Origin: Phytohabitans sp036906915
GTDB lineage: Bacteria; Actinomycetota; Actinomycetes; Mycobacteriales; Micromonosporaceae
DNA: 51,057 nucleotides
Assembly (NCBI RefSeq): GCF_036906915.1
Contig: NZ_JBAKHX010000061.1
Coordinates: forward strand, 1 to 51,057
Reading direction: 5' to 3'
The notes below the pieces were generated by a model that was given only the letters and a program-made list of their open reading frames with translations, searched no databases and had not been told where the DNA came from. A program made the translations under genes and the position numbers. Of the stretch, positions 33,465-42,423 are shown one piece after another; positions within the stretch are counted from its first letter, which is position 1; every line of letters begins with the position of its first letter.

Positions 33465-34864
33465 TCGCGGCTACCGTAGAGAGTGCGGCCCTCGTCGGTC
33501 AGGGCCTTGGAGAGCCGACGGGTCAGATGCAGGCCTTCCAGCACGAACTCGACGCCGGCCGCCGCCTGCCCCGCGTTGGGCGCGTCGTCGAAGCCCAGCC
33601 GCTCCAGCACCTTGGCAAGACCCGGCACGGTGCCCACCTGGTGCAACAGGTCGGCCGCCGCGACCAGGTCGCCGGTCTCGACGATCGTGCCGTCCGCGAC
33701 CACGTCGGTGAAGCCGGAGAGGTCGAGCCCGCCGAGCCGGGCGCGGAACGTCTCGGCGCTGGCGGTACGCAGGAGATGCGATAGGACCTCGATCTCGCGC
33801 CCCTCCTCGCCGCTCTCGAACTCGACCTTGCCCCGCAGCGTGCTCACCACGGACGCGGCGTCGCCCACCCGCGCCACCGGTTCACGCTCGCCGAGCAGGC
33901 CGGCGCGGCGCAGTGCCGAGGCGGCCACGGTCTCGGCGGCCGCGATCGCGAACCGCGCCGAAACCCCGGAGCGGGCGTCGACCGAGGGCGAGTCGCGGAC
34001 CGCGCGAGCGAACCGTGCCACCACCTCCAGGACGTGCTCGGGCACCTCGGCGACGAGGTGCGCCTCCTGGCGGATCAGGGCCAGCTCCAGGTCGAGTTCG
34101 AGCGGATAGTGGGTGCGGATCTCCGCGCCGAACCGGTCTTTCAGCGGGGTGATGATCCGGCCACGGTTGGTGTAGTCCTCGGGGTTGGCGCTCGCCACGA
34201 GCAGCAGGTCGAGTGGCAGTCGAAGCTGGTACCCGCGCACCTGGATGTCGCGCTCCTCCAGCACGTTGAGCAACGACACCTGGATGCGCTCGGCGAGGTC
34301 GGGCAGCTCGTTGACGGCGAAGATGCCCCGGTTGGTGCGCGGCACGAGTCCGAAGTGGATGGTTTCCGGGTCGCCGAGGGTGCGACCCTGTGCCACCCGG
34401 ATCGGGTCGACGTCGCCGATCAGGTCGCCGACGCTGGTGTCTGGCGTGGCGAGCTTCTCGCCGTACCGCATGGAGCGGTGCAGCCAGCTCACCGGCGCGT
34501 CGTCGCCCAGCTCTTCGACCAGCCGTCGGGACGCCGGGGTGAGCGGGTGGTACGGGTGCTCGTTCAGCTCGGAGCCAGCGATCACCGGCGTCCACTCGTC
34601 GAGCAGTTCCACTAGCGAGCGGATGACCCGGGTCTTGCCCTGCCCGCGCTCGCCGAGCAGCACCAGGTCGTGCCCGGCGAGCAGGGCCCGCTCGACCTCG
34701 GGCAGCACCGTGCCGTCGTACCCGACGATGCCGGGGAATCGCGGCGCGCCGTCGCGCATCCGGGCCAGCAGGTTTTCGCGCAGCTCCTGCTTGACGGTGC
34801 GGTGCTTGTGGCCGCTCGCGCGCAGCTCACCGAGGGTGCGGACCGTATTTGACAATGAGGTCAC
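33461..34864 (-). CDS. MoxR/magnesium-chelatase-type AAA+ ATPase
   Basis: The 467-residue AAA+ protein has Walker A LLGERGQGKTRVIRSL (near 70), Walker B/sensor segments GIFAVNELPDLAERIQ and LLVASANPEDYTNRGRI, and an arginine-finger region KDRFGAEIRTHYP. Its length and motifs match the ChlI/MoxR group with a C-terminal helical domain. The GTG start is at the end of the frame with no clear Shine-Dalgarno. It is divergent from the HTH-NB-ARC-TPR gene (147-bp gap) and coupled to the VWA gene. Confidence 0.85.
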   Translation of the reverse strand: MTSLSNTVRTLGELRASGHKHRTVKQELRENLLARMRDGAPRFPGIVGYDGTVLPEVERALLAGHDLVLLGERGQGKTRVIRSLVELLDEWTPVIAGSELNEHPYHPLTPASRRLVEELGDDAPVSWLHRSMRYGEKLATPDTSVGDLIGDVDPIRVAQGRTLGDPETIHFGLVPRTNRGIFAVNELPDLAERIQVSLLNVLEERDIQVRGYQLRLPLDLLLVASANPEDYTNRGRIITPLKDRFGAEIRTHYPLELDLELALIRQEAHLVAEVPEHVLEVVARFARAVRDSPSVDARSGVSARFAIAAAETVAASALRRAGLLGEREPVARVGDAASVVSTLRGKVEFESGEEGREIEVLSHLLRTASAETFRARLGGLDLSGFTDVVADGTIVETGDLVAAADLLHQVGTVPGLAKVLERLGFDDAPNAGQAAAGVEFVLEGLHLTRRLSKALTDEGRTLYGSRE

Positions 34865-35011
34865 CGGCCAACGCTAGCTCGCGCGAATTTCTGGCCGGCG
34901 CGCCGGCGAAAATGGACACCCCTGAACACGGTCGGACAAGCTTCTGTCGGCCATACGATGCTTCGAGCGAAACTCCATCAACGCATCTCTATTCTTGGCG
35001 GGGATTGGGCG

Positions 35012-37390
35012 ATGGGTGGGGCGTTGACGGAGATCGAGACGCGCGAAGACCTGGCGCGAGCACTGCGGCATCTGCGCCGCCGGGAGGCGCACGAGCGGTG
35101 CCTGCCTGAGCTGACCTACCGGGAGCTCGCGGCCAAAACGGGCTGGTCGGTCGGCGTGATCGGCGGGTACTTCTCCGGCAAGGTGCTCCCGTCGACCAGC
35201 CGGTTCGACACGCTCGTCCGGCTGCTCGGCGCCACGCCGGCCGAGCAGGGCGCGCTGGCCACCGCGCGCGACCGGGTGGCCGACCGGGACCGGGCGGTCA
35301 CGGAGCCGCCCCGGGCCGCCTCGCCGTCGGCGCCGCATCAGCTGCCCGCCGACGTGTACGGCTTCACGGGCCGCTCCGACCAGCTGGCCGAGCTGGACAA
35401 GCTGCTGGACGGGCCCGGCGTCGTCGTCGCCGCGGTGTCCGGCACGGCTGGCGTTGGCAAGACCACCCTGGCCGTGCACTGGGCGCACCGGGTAGCCGAC
35501 CGGTTTCCCGACGGCCAGCTCTACGTCAACCTGCGCGGCTTCGACCCGGCGGGAGCGCCGCTGGACCCCTCGGCCGCTGTCCGCGGGTTCCTCGTCGCGC
35601 TGGGCGTGCCAGCCAAGCAGGTACCGGCGGATCTCGGCGAGCAGACCGCGCAGTACCGGAGTCTTCTGGCCACCAGGCGAGTGCTCGTACTGCTCGACAA
35701 CGCGCACGACGCCGCTCAGGTCCGGCCGCTCCTGCCCGGTTCGCCCGGCTGCGTCGTGGTGATCACGAGCCGCAACCGCCTCACCGGCCTGGTGGCGACC
35801 GACGGCGCCCGGCCGGTGCCCCTGCACCTGATGTCCGCCGGCGAGGCACGCGAGTTGATCGCCCGGCGCCTCTCCGCGGACCGGGTGGCGGCCGAGCCGG
35901 CGGCCGTTGCGGAGATCGTCGCGCGGTGCAGCGGGCTCCCGCTGGCGCTGGCCATCGCGGCTGCCAGGGCGGCCACCGACAGCGACCTGCCGCTCGCGCG
36001 CCTGGCGGCCGAGCTCGACCGGGCCACCGACCGCCTCGACGCGCTCGACGTCGGCGACTCCGCCTCGGACGTGCGCACGGTGCTCTCATGGTCGTACCAG
36101 ATGCTCCCGGAGCAGACCGCGCGGCTGTTTCGCCTCCTCGGCCTGCATCCCGGGCCTGACCTCGGCGTCGCGACGGCGGCCAGCCTGGCCGGCGTGCGCC
36201 CGGCCGCCGCCCGCAGGGCCCTTGTCGAGCTGGTCCGGGCGCACCTGATCACCGAAACCGCGTCCGGCCGGTTCGCGTTCCACGACCTGCTCCGCGCGTA
36301 CGCGGCCGAGCTGGCGCGCGCCGACAACGGCGCCGAGGCGCTGGCACGCCTCCTCGATCACTACGCGCACACCGCGTACGCCGCCGCGATGTTGGTTGAC
36401 CCGCTGTGTGAGGATCAGCCGCCACCGCCACCCCCGGCCGACGTGACGGTCGACGACCTCGCCGGCCGCGCGGAAGCGATGGCGTGGTTCACGGCCGAGC
36501 ACCCGGCGCTCATCGCGGCCGCGGATATCGCTGCGGAGCAGGGCTTTGTCGAGCGCGCCTGCCAGCTCGCGTGGCGGCTCGACGAATTCCACCACCGGCG
36601 GTCGCACTGGCCGGAGCGGGTACGCATGCTGCGGACCGGCCTGGAGGCGGCCCAGCGCCTGGGTGACCGCCGCTGGCTGGCGCGCATGCACCGCCAGCTC
36701 GTCGGCGCCTACGCGTGGTCGGGCCGGTGGGAGGAGAGCGAGCGGCACGCCGGGTTGGCCATCGCCCTGTACCGCGAGCTGGGCGACGACGCCGGGCAGG
36801 CTCGGTGTCACCGGAGCCTTTGCCTGGCCCTGGAGCGTCAGGGACGGCACTACGACGCGCTGGAACACGCCCGGCAGAGCCGCGACCTGCTCGAAGGCAC
36901 CGATGATCGGGCCGGGCTGGCGTACGCGTTCAACTCGGTCGGCTGGTACAGCGCGCTGGTCGGCGACTTCGAGGCGGCGCTCGACAACTGCTCGCAGGCG
37001 GTGCCGCTGCTCCAGGAGAGCGGCGATCCGGTCGACGAGGCGACCACCTGGGACAGCCTCGGATACGCGCATCACCACCTCGGCCGGTACGAGGAGGCGG
37101 TGGCGTGCTACGAGCGGGCGCTGTCGACGTTTCGGGAGTACGGCGCCCGGTACTACGAGGCCGACACGCTCGATCACCTCGGCGACACCTACCGCGCGAC
37201 AGGCGACCACGACGCGGCCCGTACCGCATGGCGAGGTGCGCTAACGATCTTCGAGGAGCTGCACCGCAGTGAGGCTGAGGCGGTCTCCGCCAAGCTCACC
37301 GCCGATCGGAGGAGCCCCGGCCAGCCGGGCGGACACCCACAAAATGGCGACACGGGTGTAACGCCTCATCCGCCGGTTTTGCGCAACTGA
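35012..37390 (+). CDS. HTH-NB-ARC-TPR transcriptional regulator (STAND ATPase)
   Basis: The 792-residue protein has an N-terminal XRE-like HTH (about 20-85, LTYRELAAKTGWSVGVIGGY), an NB-ARC ATPase (P-loop SGTAGVGKTTLAVHWAHR near 145; LVLLDNAHDAAQ; CSGLPLALAIAAARAA) and C-terminal TPRs (about 530-760, e.g. LGYAHHHLGRYEEAVACYE). It resembles AfsR-type regulators without the SARP DNA-binding domain. ATG 35012 is preferred over 34958 for its fit to the HTH start and a G-rich ribosome site (GGCGGGG). The target is unknown; the divergent MoxR-VWA pair is the natural candidate. Confidence 0.83.
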   Translation: MGGALTEIETREDLARALRHLRRREAHERCLPELTYRELAAKTGWSVGVIGGYFSGKVLPSTSRFDTLVRLLGATPAEQGALATARDRVADRDRAVTEPPRAASPSAPHQLPADVYGFTGRSDQLAELDKLLDGPGVVVAAVSGTAGVGKTTLAVHWAHRVADRFPDGQLYVNLRGFDPAGAPLDPSAAVRGFLVALGVPAKQVPADLGEQTAQYRSLLATRRVLVLLDNAHDAAQVRPLLPGSPGCVVVITSRNRLTGLVATDGARPVPLHLMSAGEARELIARRLSADRVAAEPAAVAEIVARCSGLPLALAIAAARAATDSDLPLARLAAELDRATDRLDALDVGDSASDVRTVLSWSYQMLPEQTARLFRLLGLHPGPDLGVATAASLAGVRPAAARRALVELVRAHLITETASGRFAFHDLLRAYAAELARADNGAEALARLLDHYAHTAYAAAMLVDPLCEDQPPPPPPADVTVDDLAGRAEAMAWFTAEHPALIAAADIAAEQGFVERACQLAWRLDEFHHRRSHWPERVRMLRTGLEAAQRLGDRRWLARMHRQLVGAYAWSGRWEESERHAGLAIALYRELGDDAGQARCHRSLCLALERQGRHYDALEHARQSRDLLEGTDDRAGLAYAFNSVGWYSALVGDFEAALDNCSQAVPLLQESGDPVDEATTWDSLGYAHHHLGRYEEAVACYERALSTFREYGARYYEADTLDHLGDTYRATGDHDAARTAWRGALTIFEELHRSEAEAVSAKLTADRRSPGQPGGHPQNGDTGVTPHPPVLRN

Positions 37391-37510
37391 CCGGACACTC
37401 AGCTTGTGCAAGAGTCCATACTTATTATGCGCATTCCGACTTTTCACCGCAAGATGTGTAAATCAGCCGCTCCTCGTGGCCAGCAGGAACGATCCGATCA
37501 CGCATCGTAT

Positions 37511-37524
37511 TGAGAGCGCTCCCA
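37511..37524. promoter_or_regulatory. CebR-like box upstream of conservon
   Basis: TGAGAGCGCTCCCA matches the cellulose-regulator operator TGGGAGCGCTCCCA at 13 of 14 bases. It is 153 bp before the start of the membrane sensor gene. The 273-bp gap (37391-37663) has no gene and is locally AT-richer. Confidence 0.6.
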
Positions 37525-37663
37525 AACGCGAACATGTCATTACTGGCTGTTTCGCCATTGGCTACGCCGCCTTAGGTTCTCGACGATGGCGTCGCGACCC
37601 GAGGTCGCGTTGAGCTTTTGGGGGCCCGCCATCAATCCCGTCGTTGCCGCCGGAGGGTGGACC

Positions 37664-38740
37664 ATGACCTCTCCCACGTCCAGTGGGCCCGTGCGGGCAC
37701 AGCTCCTGCGCTCACTGCTCGCTCTCGCCGTACTCGTACCGGTAGGAGTTCTCTTCGGGCAGTTGTGGCAGGAACAGTCCGATCGGCTGTCATTCGCCGC
37801 AAAGGAGCGCGACGGCATCGAGTACCTCACCACTCTGAGCCAGGTGACGACCGCGCTGACGGACGCGCAGTCCGATGCCATCTCCGGCGGCGAGGTCGAC
37901 CAGAGCGCGCTGGCCCGCGCGGTGGACGCGGCGAGCGCCGTCGACGCGCGCCTCGGCGACGACCTGCGCACCCACGACCGCTGGTCCGGGCTGCGGGCCA
38001 AGATCGAAGGGCTTCCCACGGCCGCCAGCGCCGACAAAGAGGATCTCTACACCGCGTACGGCGAGGCCACCGACCTGCTGCTCGCCCTGTACGGCAAGGT
38101 CCGGGAGAACTCGCAGCTCATCCGGGACCCCGAGGGCGACACCTACTTCCTGCAGGACGGCGCCGCCGAAGAGCTCCCCGAATCGGTGGTGGCAGCGGGG
38201 CGGTTCGCCGACCTCGTCGTGCTCGCCGGCAGCCGGCCGTCCGACGAGCGCGCCCAGGCGATCGCCGAGCTGACCGCCGCCAGGCAGGGCGTACTCGACC
38301 CGGCCAGCGACCTCGCCGACGGCCTCCAGTCCGCTGTGGACAGTACGGACAGCCGGACCATGGGTGGCAACCTGCTAAGTCGCCTCGACCGCTTCCGGCG
38401 CGGGATGGACGTGCTGGCCAACTCGGCCGGCTCGCTGACCGGACGGACCAATCTCCCGCGAGCCGACCAGCTCACCGCCGCACGGGCGGAGGTGCAGGCA
38501 GCCGCGACCGAGCTGTCAAGTGCCATCCTCGCCGAGCTCGACCTGCTGATCGAAGACCGGATCTCCGGTCTGACGACAGACCGCTGGTTGGCCGCCGGCA
38601 CCCTGGCCGTGGTCGTACTGCTAGCGGTCGCACCAATGGCGATCACCCTCGCGGACGCGCGTAAGCGACGCCGCAGACCGTTCGGTGGCGTCACCACGAC
38701 CGTGCCTTCCGAGTGGGAGCCAGCCGGTGCTGCTCGGTAG
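37664..38740 (+). CDS. Membrane sensor-like protein without output domain
   Basis: The 358-residue protein has TM1 at about 11-32, an extracytoplasmic helical domain (about 33-300) and TM2 at about 309-330. A short basic tail (ADARKRRRRPFGG) follows. The N-terminal helix AKERDGIEYLTTLSQ resembles four-helix-bundle sensor modules of chemoreceptors and nitrate/nitrite-sensing kinases. There is no HAMP, kinase or methylation domain, so it could be a co-receptor for the adjacent histidine kinase. ATG 37664 has GGAGGG 6 nt upstream. The kinase gene starts inside its 3' end (14-bp overlap), showing coupling. Confidence 0.75.
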   Translation: MTSPTSSGPVRAQLLRSLLALAVLVPVGVLFGQLWQEQSDRLSFAAKERDGIEYLTTLSQVTTALTDAQSDAISGGEVDQSALARAVDAASAVDARLGDDLRTHDRWSGLRAKIEGLPTAASADKEDLYTAYGEATDLLLALYGKVRENSQLIRDPEGDTYFLQDGAAEELPESVVAAGRFADLVVLAGSRPSDERAQAIAELTAARQGVLDPASDLADGLQSAVDSTDSRTMGGNLLSRLDRFRRGMDVLANSAGSLTGRTNLPRADQLTAARAEVQAAATELSSAILAELDLLIEDRISGLTTDRWLAAGTLAVVVLLAVAPMAITLADARKRRRRPFGGVTTTVPSEWEPAGAAR

Positions 38741-41558
38741 GTTACGCATCCGCGGCAAGCTCGCCGTACTCGTCACGATCCCCCTTCTGCTCGTCGCCGC
38801 GCTGACCGTCCCGCTGGTCGTGGGCCGGGTCGGGCTCGCCAGCCGCGCCGCCGAGACGGCGCACGCCGTCAACCTCGCCGGTGACGTCGGCGCCCTCGTC
38901 GGTGACCTCCAGAAGGAACGGCTCCTCTCGGTCGGCTACCTGCTGGACGTCGTCGATCAGAGCCAGCTGGTGCTCCAGACAACCACCGTGCACGACCGGA
39001 TCACCGACGTGCGCGCCGACCATGGTGATCACGACGATCTCGTGGACGAGCTCTCCGCCGCGATCGAGTTCGTCGACGACCTGGATCCCGTGCGCGCGTC
39101 CGTGCTGGCCGGCACGGCGCGGCCGGCGGAGGTGGTGACCGGGTTCAGCAAGGTCACGACCCGGCTCATCAACGCGCTACGGCTGATCGACAGCGTCGAC
39201 GTGGACACCACCGAAGGCCAGCAGGTGGTCGCGCTGGACGCGGTGCTCCGCATGAACGACCTGATCACCGCTGGTGCCACGTACATGATCATTATGGTGG
39301 GCGAGCGCGGCAACGTGGGCGCGGTCACGGCGTTCGCGGCCAACTCGGCCGCGCTGAACGCCATCGTGTCCCGCTTCGAGGGGTACGCCACACCGGAACA
39401 GGGCGCCCTGTACGGCCTCGTGCAGCAGGCACTCGGGCAGCGTGTCGGCGAGGTCTTCGCCAACGGCACCGTGGCCGACCCCGCGAAGGCGCTGTCGCGG
39501 TTCAGCCTGGCGACGCTCTTCCCGTCGCTGGAGTCGTTCATCTCCCTGGGCCAGTTCGTCGAACGAAAGATCGCCACCGACGTAACCAACCTGGTCAACA
39601 CCCAGCAGCAGACCGTCCTCGCGACCGCGTACGGCGTCATCTCGCTGGCGATCCTGGTACTCATCGCGGTCGTGCTGATGAGCATCGCGGTGGCCCGCGC
39701 CGTGGCCCGGCCACTGAGCCGGCTGACCGTATCGGCCGACCGGGTGGCCGCCGTCGCCGAGACAGAACTGCGGCGGGTCGCCGACGAGGACGCGCACGAC
39801 GACGCCGAACCGGTGCATCTCGAACCGGTCGAGGTGCAGTCCAACGACGAGATCGGCGACCTGGCGCGCGCATTCGACCGGGTACAGCTCACCGCCGCCC
39901 GGCTCGTCGAACGGCAGGTCTCCAGCCGCCGGAACGTGGCGCAGATGTTCGGGCACGTCGGCCGCCGTACGCAGAACCTGGTCGGCCGCCAGCTCGCTCT
40001 CATCGACCGGCTGGAGCAGCAGGAGACCGATCCGCAGCGGCTCCAGCAGCTGTACCGGCTCGACCACGTGTCCAGCCGCCTCCGGCGGAACGCGGGCAGC
40101 CTCGTGGTGCTCTCCGGCACAGCCGAGCCGCTCGGCGGTGTCGGTGGCGGCGCCGACGAGTTCACCAGCCCGCTGCCGCTCGGTGACGTGGTCCGGCTCG
40201 CCCTCGGTGAGATCGAGGAGTTCACCCGGGTCGACGTGCAGGTACCGGACGGGCCGGCGATCGCGCCCGTGGTCACCGCCGACCTCATCCTGCTGCTCGC
40301 CGAGGTGATGGAGAACGCCACCGTGTTCTCGCCGCCGCACACCCGGGTCACCGTCTCCGCCGTCACCATCGGCCACGGCCTGCGGCTCCAGGTCGTCGAC
40401 CACGGCCTCGGCCTGACGCCGGAACGGATGGCGGAGGAGAACGACCGGCTGGCGCACCGCGAACGGCTCGACCTGGCACCGACCGAGGTCCTCGGCCTCT
40501 TCGTGGTCGGCCGCCTGGCCCGCAAGCACCGGCTCGGCGTGGCGCTCACCAACACCCCCGGTGGCGGCGTGACGGTCACCGTCGACATCCGGCCCGACCT
40601 CGTCGTACACCGTCCGGCGCCGGCGATGGCGGCACCCGCACCGCCGAAGCCGCCGCAGCCCGCGCGCGGCCTGGCACCGGTGCGGCAGCTGCACGCGCCG
40701 GCACCGCCCGTCGAGTCGCCGCCCACACCCGTAGCCGCAGCCGCGGGTCCCCCGCTCGACCGCGCCGTGGCGCGCGCGATCGTCGCGACCACCAACGACC
40801 AGGATCCAGCGTTCAACGTGGTCGCGCTCAACCGCGCTACCCGCACCATCGGCTCGGGGCGTTCCTGGAACGCGTTCGCGCCGTCCCGTACCCCGGCGTC
40901 GGTCCCCCCGCCGGCGCCGGCACTTCCTCCCGCACCGCCCGTGGCCCCTCCGGCCGCGGCTGCGACCGCCGTGAATGCGCCCGCGGTGCCACCGCCCGTC
41001 GCGGTTCCGCTCGCGCCCGTGCCCGGAGCCGCTCCCCCGCGGCCAGTCACGGTCCCGCCAGTGCCCGTGGTGCCGGGCATCGTCCCGGCCCCACCCGCGC
41101 CTGGCGGGCCGGCGGCGGCCCAGGCGCCGGCTCGCGCCGCCTCCCCCACGCCGCCGTCCCTGCCCGCCGGCCTGCGCCAGCGCGTGCCCGGCGCGCAGTT
41201 GCCCGAAGGCGTGTCGATCGCGCCGCCAGCGGCGGCGCCCCCGGCGCCGTCGGGTGAAGCCGCCGCGTCGGCCCGCGCGCTGGTCGAAGAGTTCGAGGCG
41301 GGAGTACGCCGAGCGCAAGCGGCCAATGTGGACACGACAGAGAAGCCTGCCGTGATCGAGCAGCCGGAGCCGGGGCCACGCCCCTCCTTGACCCGCCGAG
41401 TACCAGGGGCAACGCTCCCCGCGTCGCTCCCACCGAGCCGATCCGCGCAAGCGCTACCCGATCAGTGGTCGCCCGATCCCGAGGCGGCCAGAGACCTGAT
41501 CGAGGAGTTCGAGTCGGGCGTCGCGCGCGCCCTCCAGGAAGGACCACAGCACCCATGA
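38727..41558 (+). CDS. cvnA: Conservon sensor histidine kinase (CvnA-type) with NIT and HAMP domains
   Basis: The 943-residue membrane kinase has TM1 at about 12-34, a nitrate/nitrite-sensing-type extracellular domain (about 40-285, DLQKERLLSVGYLL), TM2 at about 297-322, HAMP (about 322-390), a dimerisation helix region (LDHVSSRLRRNAGSLVVLSG) and a HATPase domain (about 490-625; N-box LLAEVMENATVFSPP, G-box VVDHGLGL). The last 310 residues are a Pro/Ala-rich cytoplasmic tail ending in two copies of an RVPGAxLP and EEFExGVxRA module. GTG 38727 has GGGAG upstream. CvnA kinases signal with CvnB-D and often lack a response regulator. Confidence 0.9.
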   Translation: MLLGRLRIRGKLAVLVTIPLLLVAALTVPLVVGRVGLASRAAETAHAVNLAGDVGALVGDLQKERLLSVGYLLDVVDQSQLVLQTTTVHDRITDVRADHGDHDDLVDELSAAIEFVDDLDPVRASVLAGTARPAEVVTGFSKVTTRLINALRLIDSVDVDTTEGQQVVALDAVLRMNDLITAGATYMIIMVGERGNVGAVTAFAANSAALNAIVSRFEGYATPEQGALYGLVQQALGQRVGEVFANGTVADPAKALSRFSLATLFPSLESFISLGQFVERKIATDVTNLVNTQQQTVLATAYGVISLAILVLIAVVLMSIAVARAVARPLSRLTVSADRVAAVAETELRRVADEDAHDDAEPVHLEPVEVQSNDEIGDLARAFDRVQLTAARLVERQVSSRRNVAQMFGHVGRRTQNLVGRQLALIDRLEQQETDPQRLQQLYRLDHVSSRLRRNAGSLVVLSGTAEPLGGVGGGADEFTSPLPLGDVVRLALGEIEEFTRVDVQVPDGPAIAPVVTADLILLLAEVMENATVFSPPHTRVTVSAVTIGHGLRLQVVDHGLGLTPERMAEENDRLAHRERLDLAPTEVLGLFVVGRLARKHRLGVALTNTPGGGVTVTVDIRPDLVVHRPAPAMAAPAPPKPPQPARGLAPVRQLHAPAPPVESPPTPVAAAAGPPLDRAVARAIVATTNDQDPAFNVVALNRATRTIGSGRSWNAFAPSRTPASVPPPAPALPPAPPVAPPAAAATAVNAPAVPPPVAVPLAPVPGAAPPRPVTVPPVPVVPGIVPAPPAPGGPAAAQAPARAASPTPPSLPAGLRQRVPGAQLPEGVSIAPPAAAPPAPSGEAAASARALVEEFEAGVRRAQAANVDTTEKPAVIEQPEPGPRPSLTRRVPGATLPASLPPSRSAQALPDQWSPDPEAARDLIEEFESGVARALQEGPQHP

Positions 41559-41986
41559 GCAGCTCTCTCCAGCTCAGCCCCGAGGCACAGACGTTCAACT
41601 GGCTCCTGGACTCGTTCACGTCCAGCACGGCTGGCGTACGAGAGGCGATCGCGGTCTCCTCCGACGGCCTGCTGATGGCCAAGTCGAACATCGCCGACCG
41701 GGCGAACGCCGAGCGGCTCGCCGCTGTGGTCTCCGGTATGACGAGCCTCGCCGGCGGCGCCGCCACCTGGTACTCGCTGGGCGGGCTCAATCGGGTGGTG
41801 ATCGACATGACCGGCGGGTACCTGCTGGTGACCTCGATCAGCGCGGGCTCCGTGCTCGGCGTGATCGCCGACCGCACCGCCAGCCTCGGCACCGTCGCGT
41901 ACGAGATGACGCTCTTCGCCAGCCGGGCCGGCGGCGCGCTCACCCCCCGCCTTATCGCCGAACTTAAGAACGCCGCTCAGTCGTGA
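41555..41986 (+). CDS. cvnB: Roadblock/LC7-domain protein (CvnB-type)
   Basis: This 143-residue roadblock/LC7 protein (FNWLLDSFTSSTAGVREAIA, SSDGLLMAKSN, VVIDMTGGYLLVTSISAGSV) is a member of the family that regulates Ras-like GTPases. The ATG overlaps the cvnA stop (ATGA). In conservons CvnB acts on the kinase/GTPase complex at the membrane. The length is normal. Confidence 0.9.
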   Translation: MSSSLQLSPEAQTFNWLLDSFTSSTAGVREAIAVSSDGLLMAKSNIADRANAERLAAVVSGMTSLAGGAATWYSLGGLNRVVIDMTGGYLLVTSISAGSVLGVIADRTASLGTVAYEMTLFASRAGGALTPRLIAELKNAAQS

Positions 41987-42423
41987 GACCGTCGTCGCCC
42001 GAGGACGGGCCGGCGCCGGCCCGTATCCGCCCATACCTGAGCCACTCCGGGTTGGGTCCCGCAGCCGAGGCGGCGCCCAGCGGGCTGCGGCCCTTCGTGC
42101 TCACCTCGGGCCGGGTCGACGGCGTCGACCCGGACATCGGCCTGGAGACTCAGGTGACCGCGCGGCCGGACGGTCCGGCGCGCGGTGGGATCGCCGTGCT
42201 GAACCTCGCACCCGAACTGCGCACCATCATCGCGCTGTGCGCCGAGCCGGTCTCGGTCGCCGAGATCTCCGCCCGCGCCCGCCTGCACCTTGGCGTGACC
42301 CGCATCCTGGTCGGCGACCTGCGCGCCGCCGGCTACCTCGACGTACACGCGCGGGACACCGCGCGCCCATACGACCCCGAAACCATCATGCGAGTGATCC
42401 GTGGACTACGTGCCATCTCCTGA
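41983..42423 (+). CDS. cvnC: DUF742 protein (CvnC-type)
   Basis: The 146-residue DUF742 protein has RIRPYLSHSG and RPFVLTSGRVDG near the N-terminus, then a winged-helix-like part LSPEL-type NLAPELRTIIALCAEPVSVA and LHLGVTRILVGDLRAAGYL. The GTG start overlaps cvnB as GTGA. The PEDG/Pro-rich N-terminus is variable in the family. It is the standard third member of conservons, with unknown biochemistry. Confidence 0.9.
   Translation: MRPSSPEDGPAPARIRPYLSHSGLGPAAEAAPSGLRPFVLTSGRVDGVDPDIGLETQVTARPDGPARGGIAVLNLAPELRTIIALCAEPVSVAEISARARLHLGVTRILVGDLRAAGYLDVHARDTARPYDPETIMRVIRGLRAIS

Noticed and set aside
39177..41450. Long minus-strand frames (757 and 768 codons) antisense to cvnA
   Set aside because: They mirror the cvnA domain region and Pro/Ala tail, are rich in Arg and Gly, and show no family signature.
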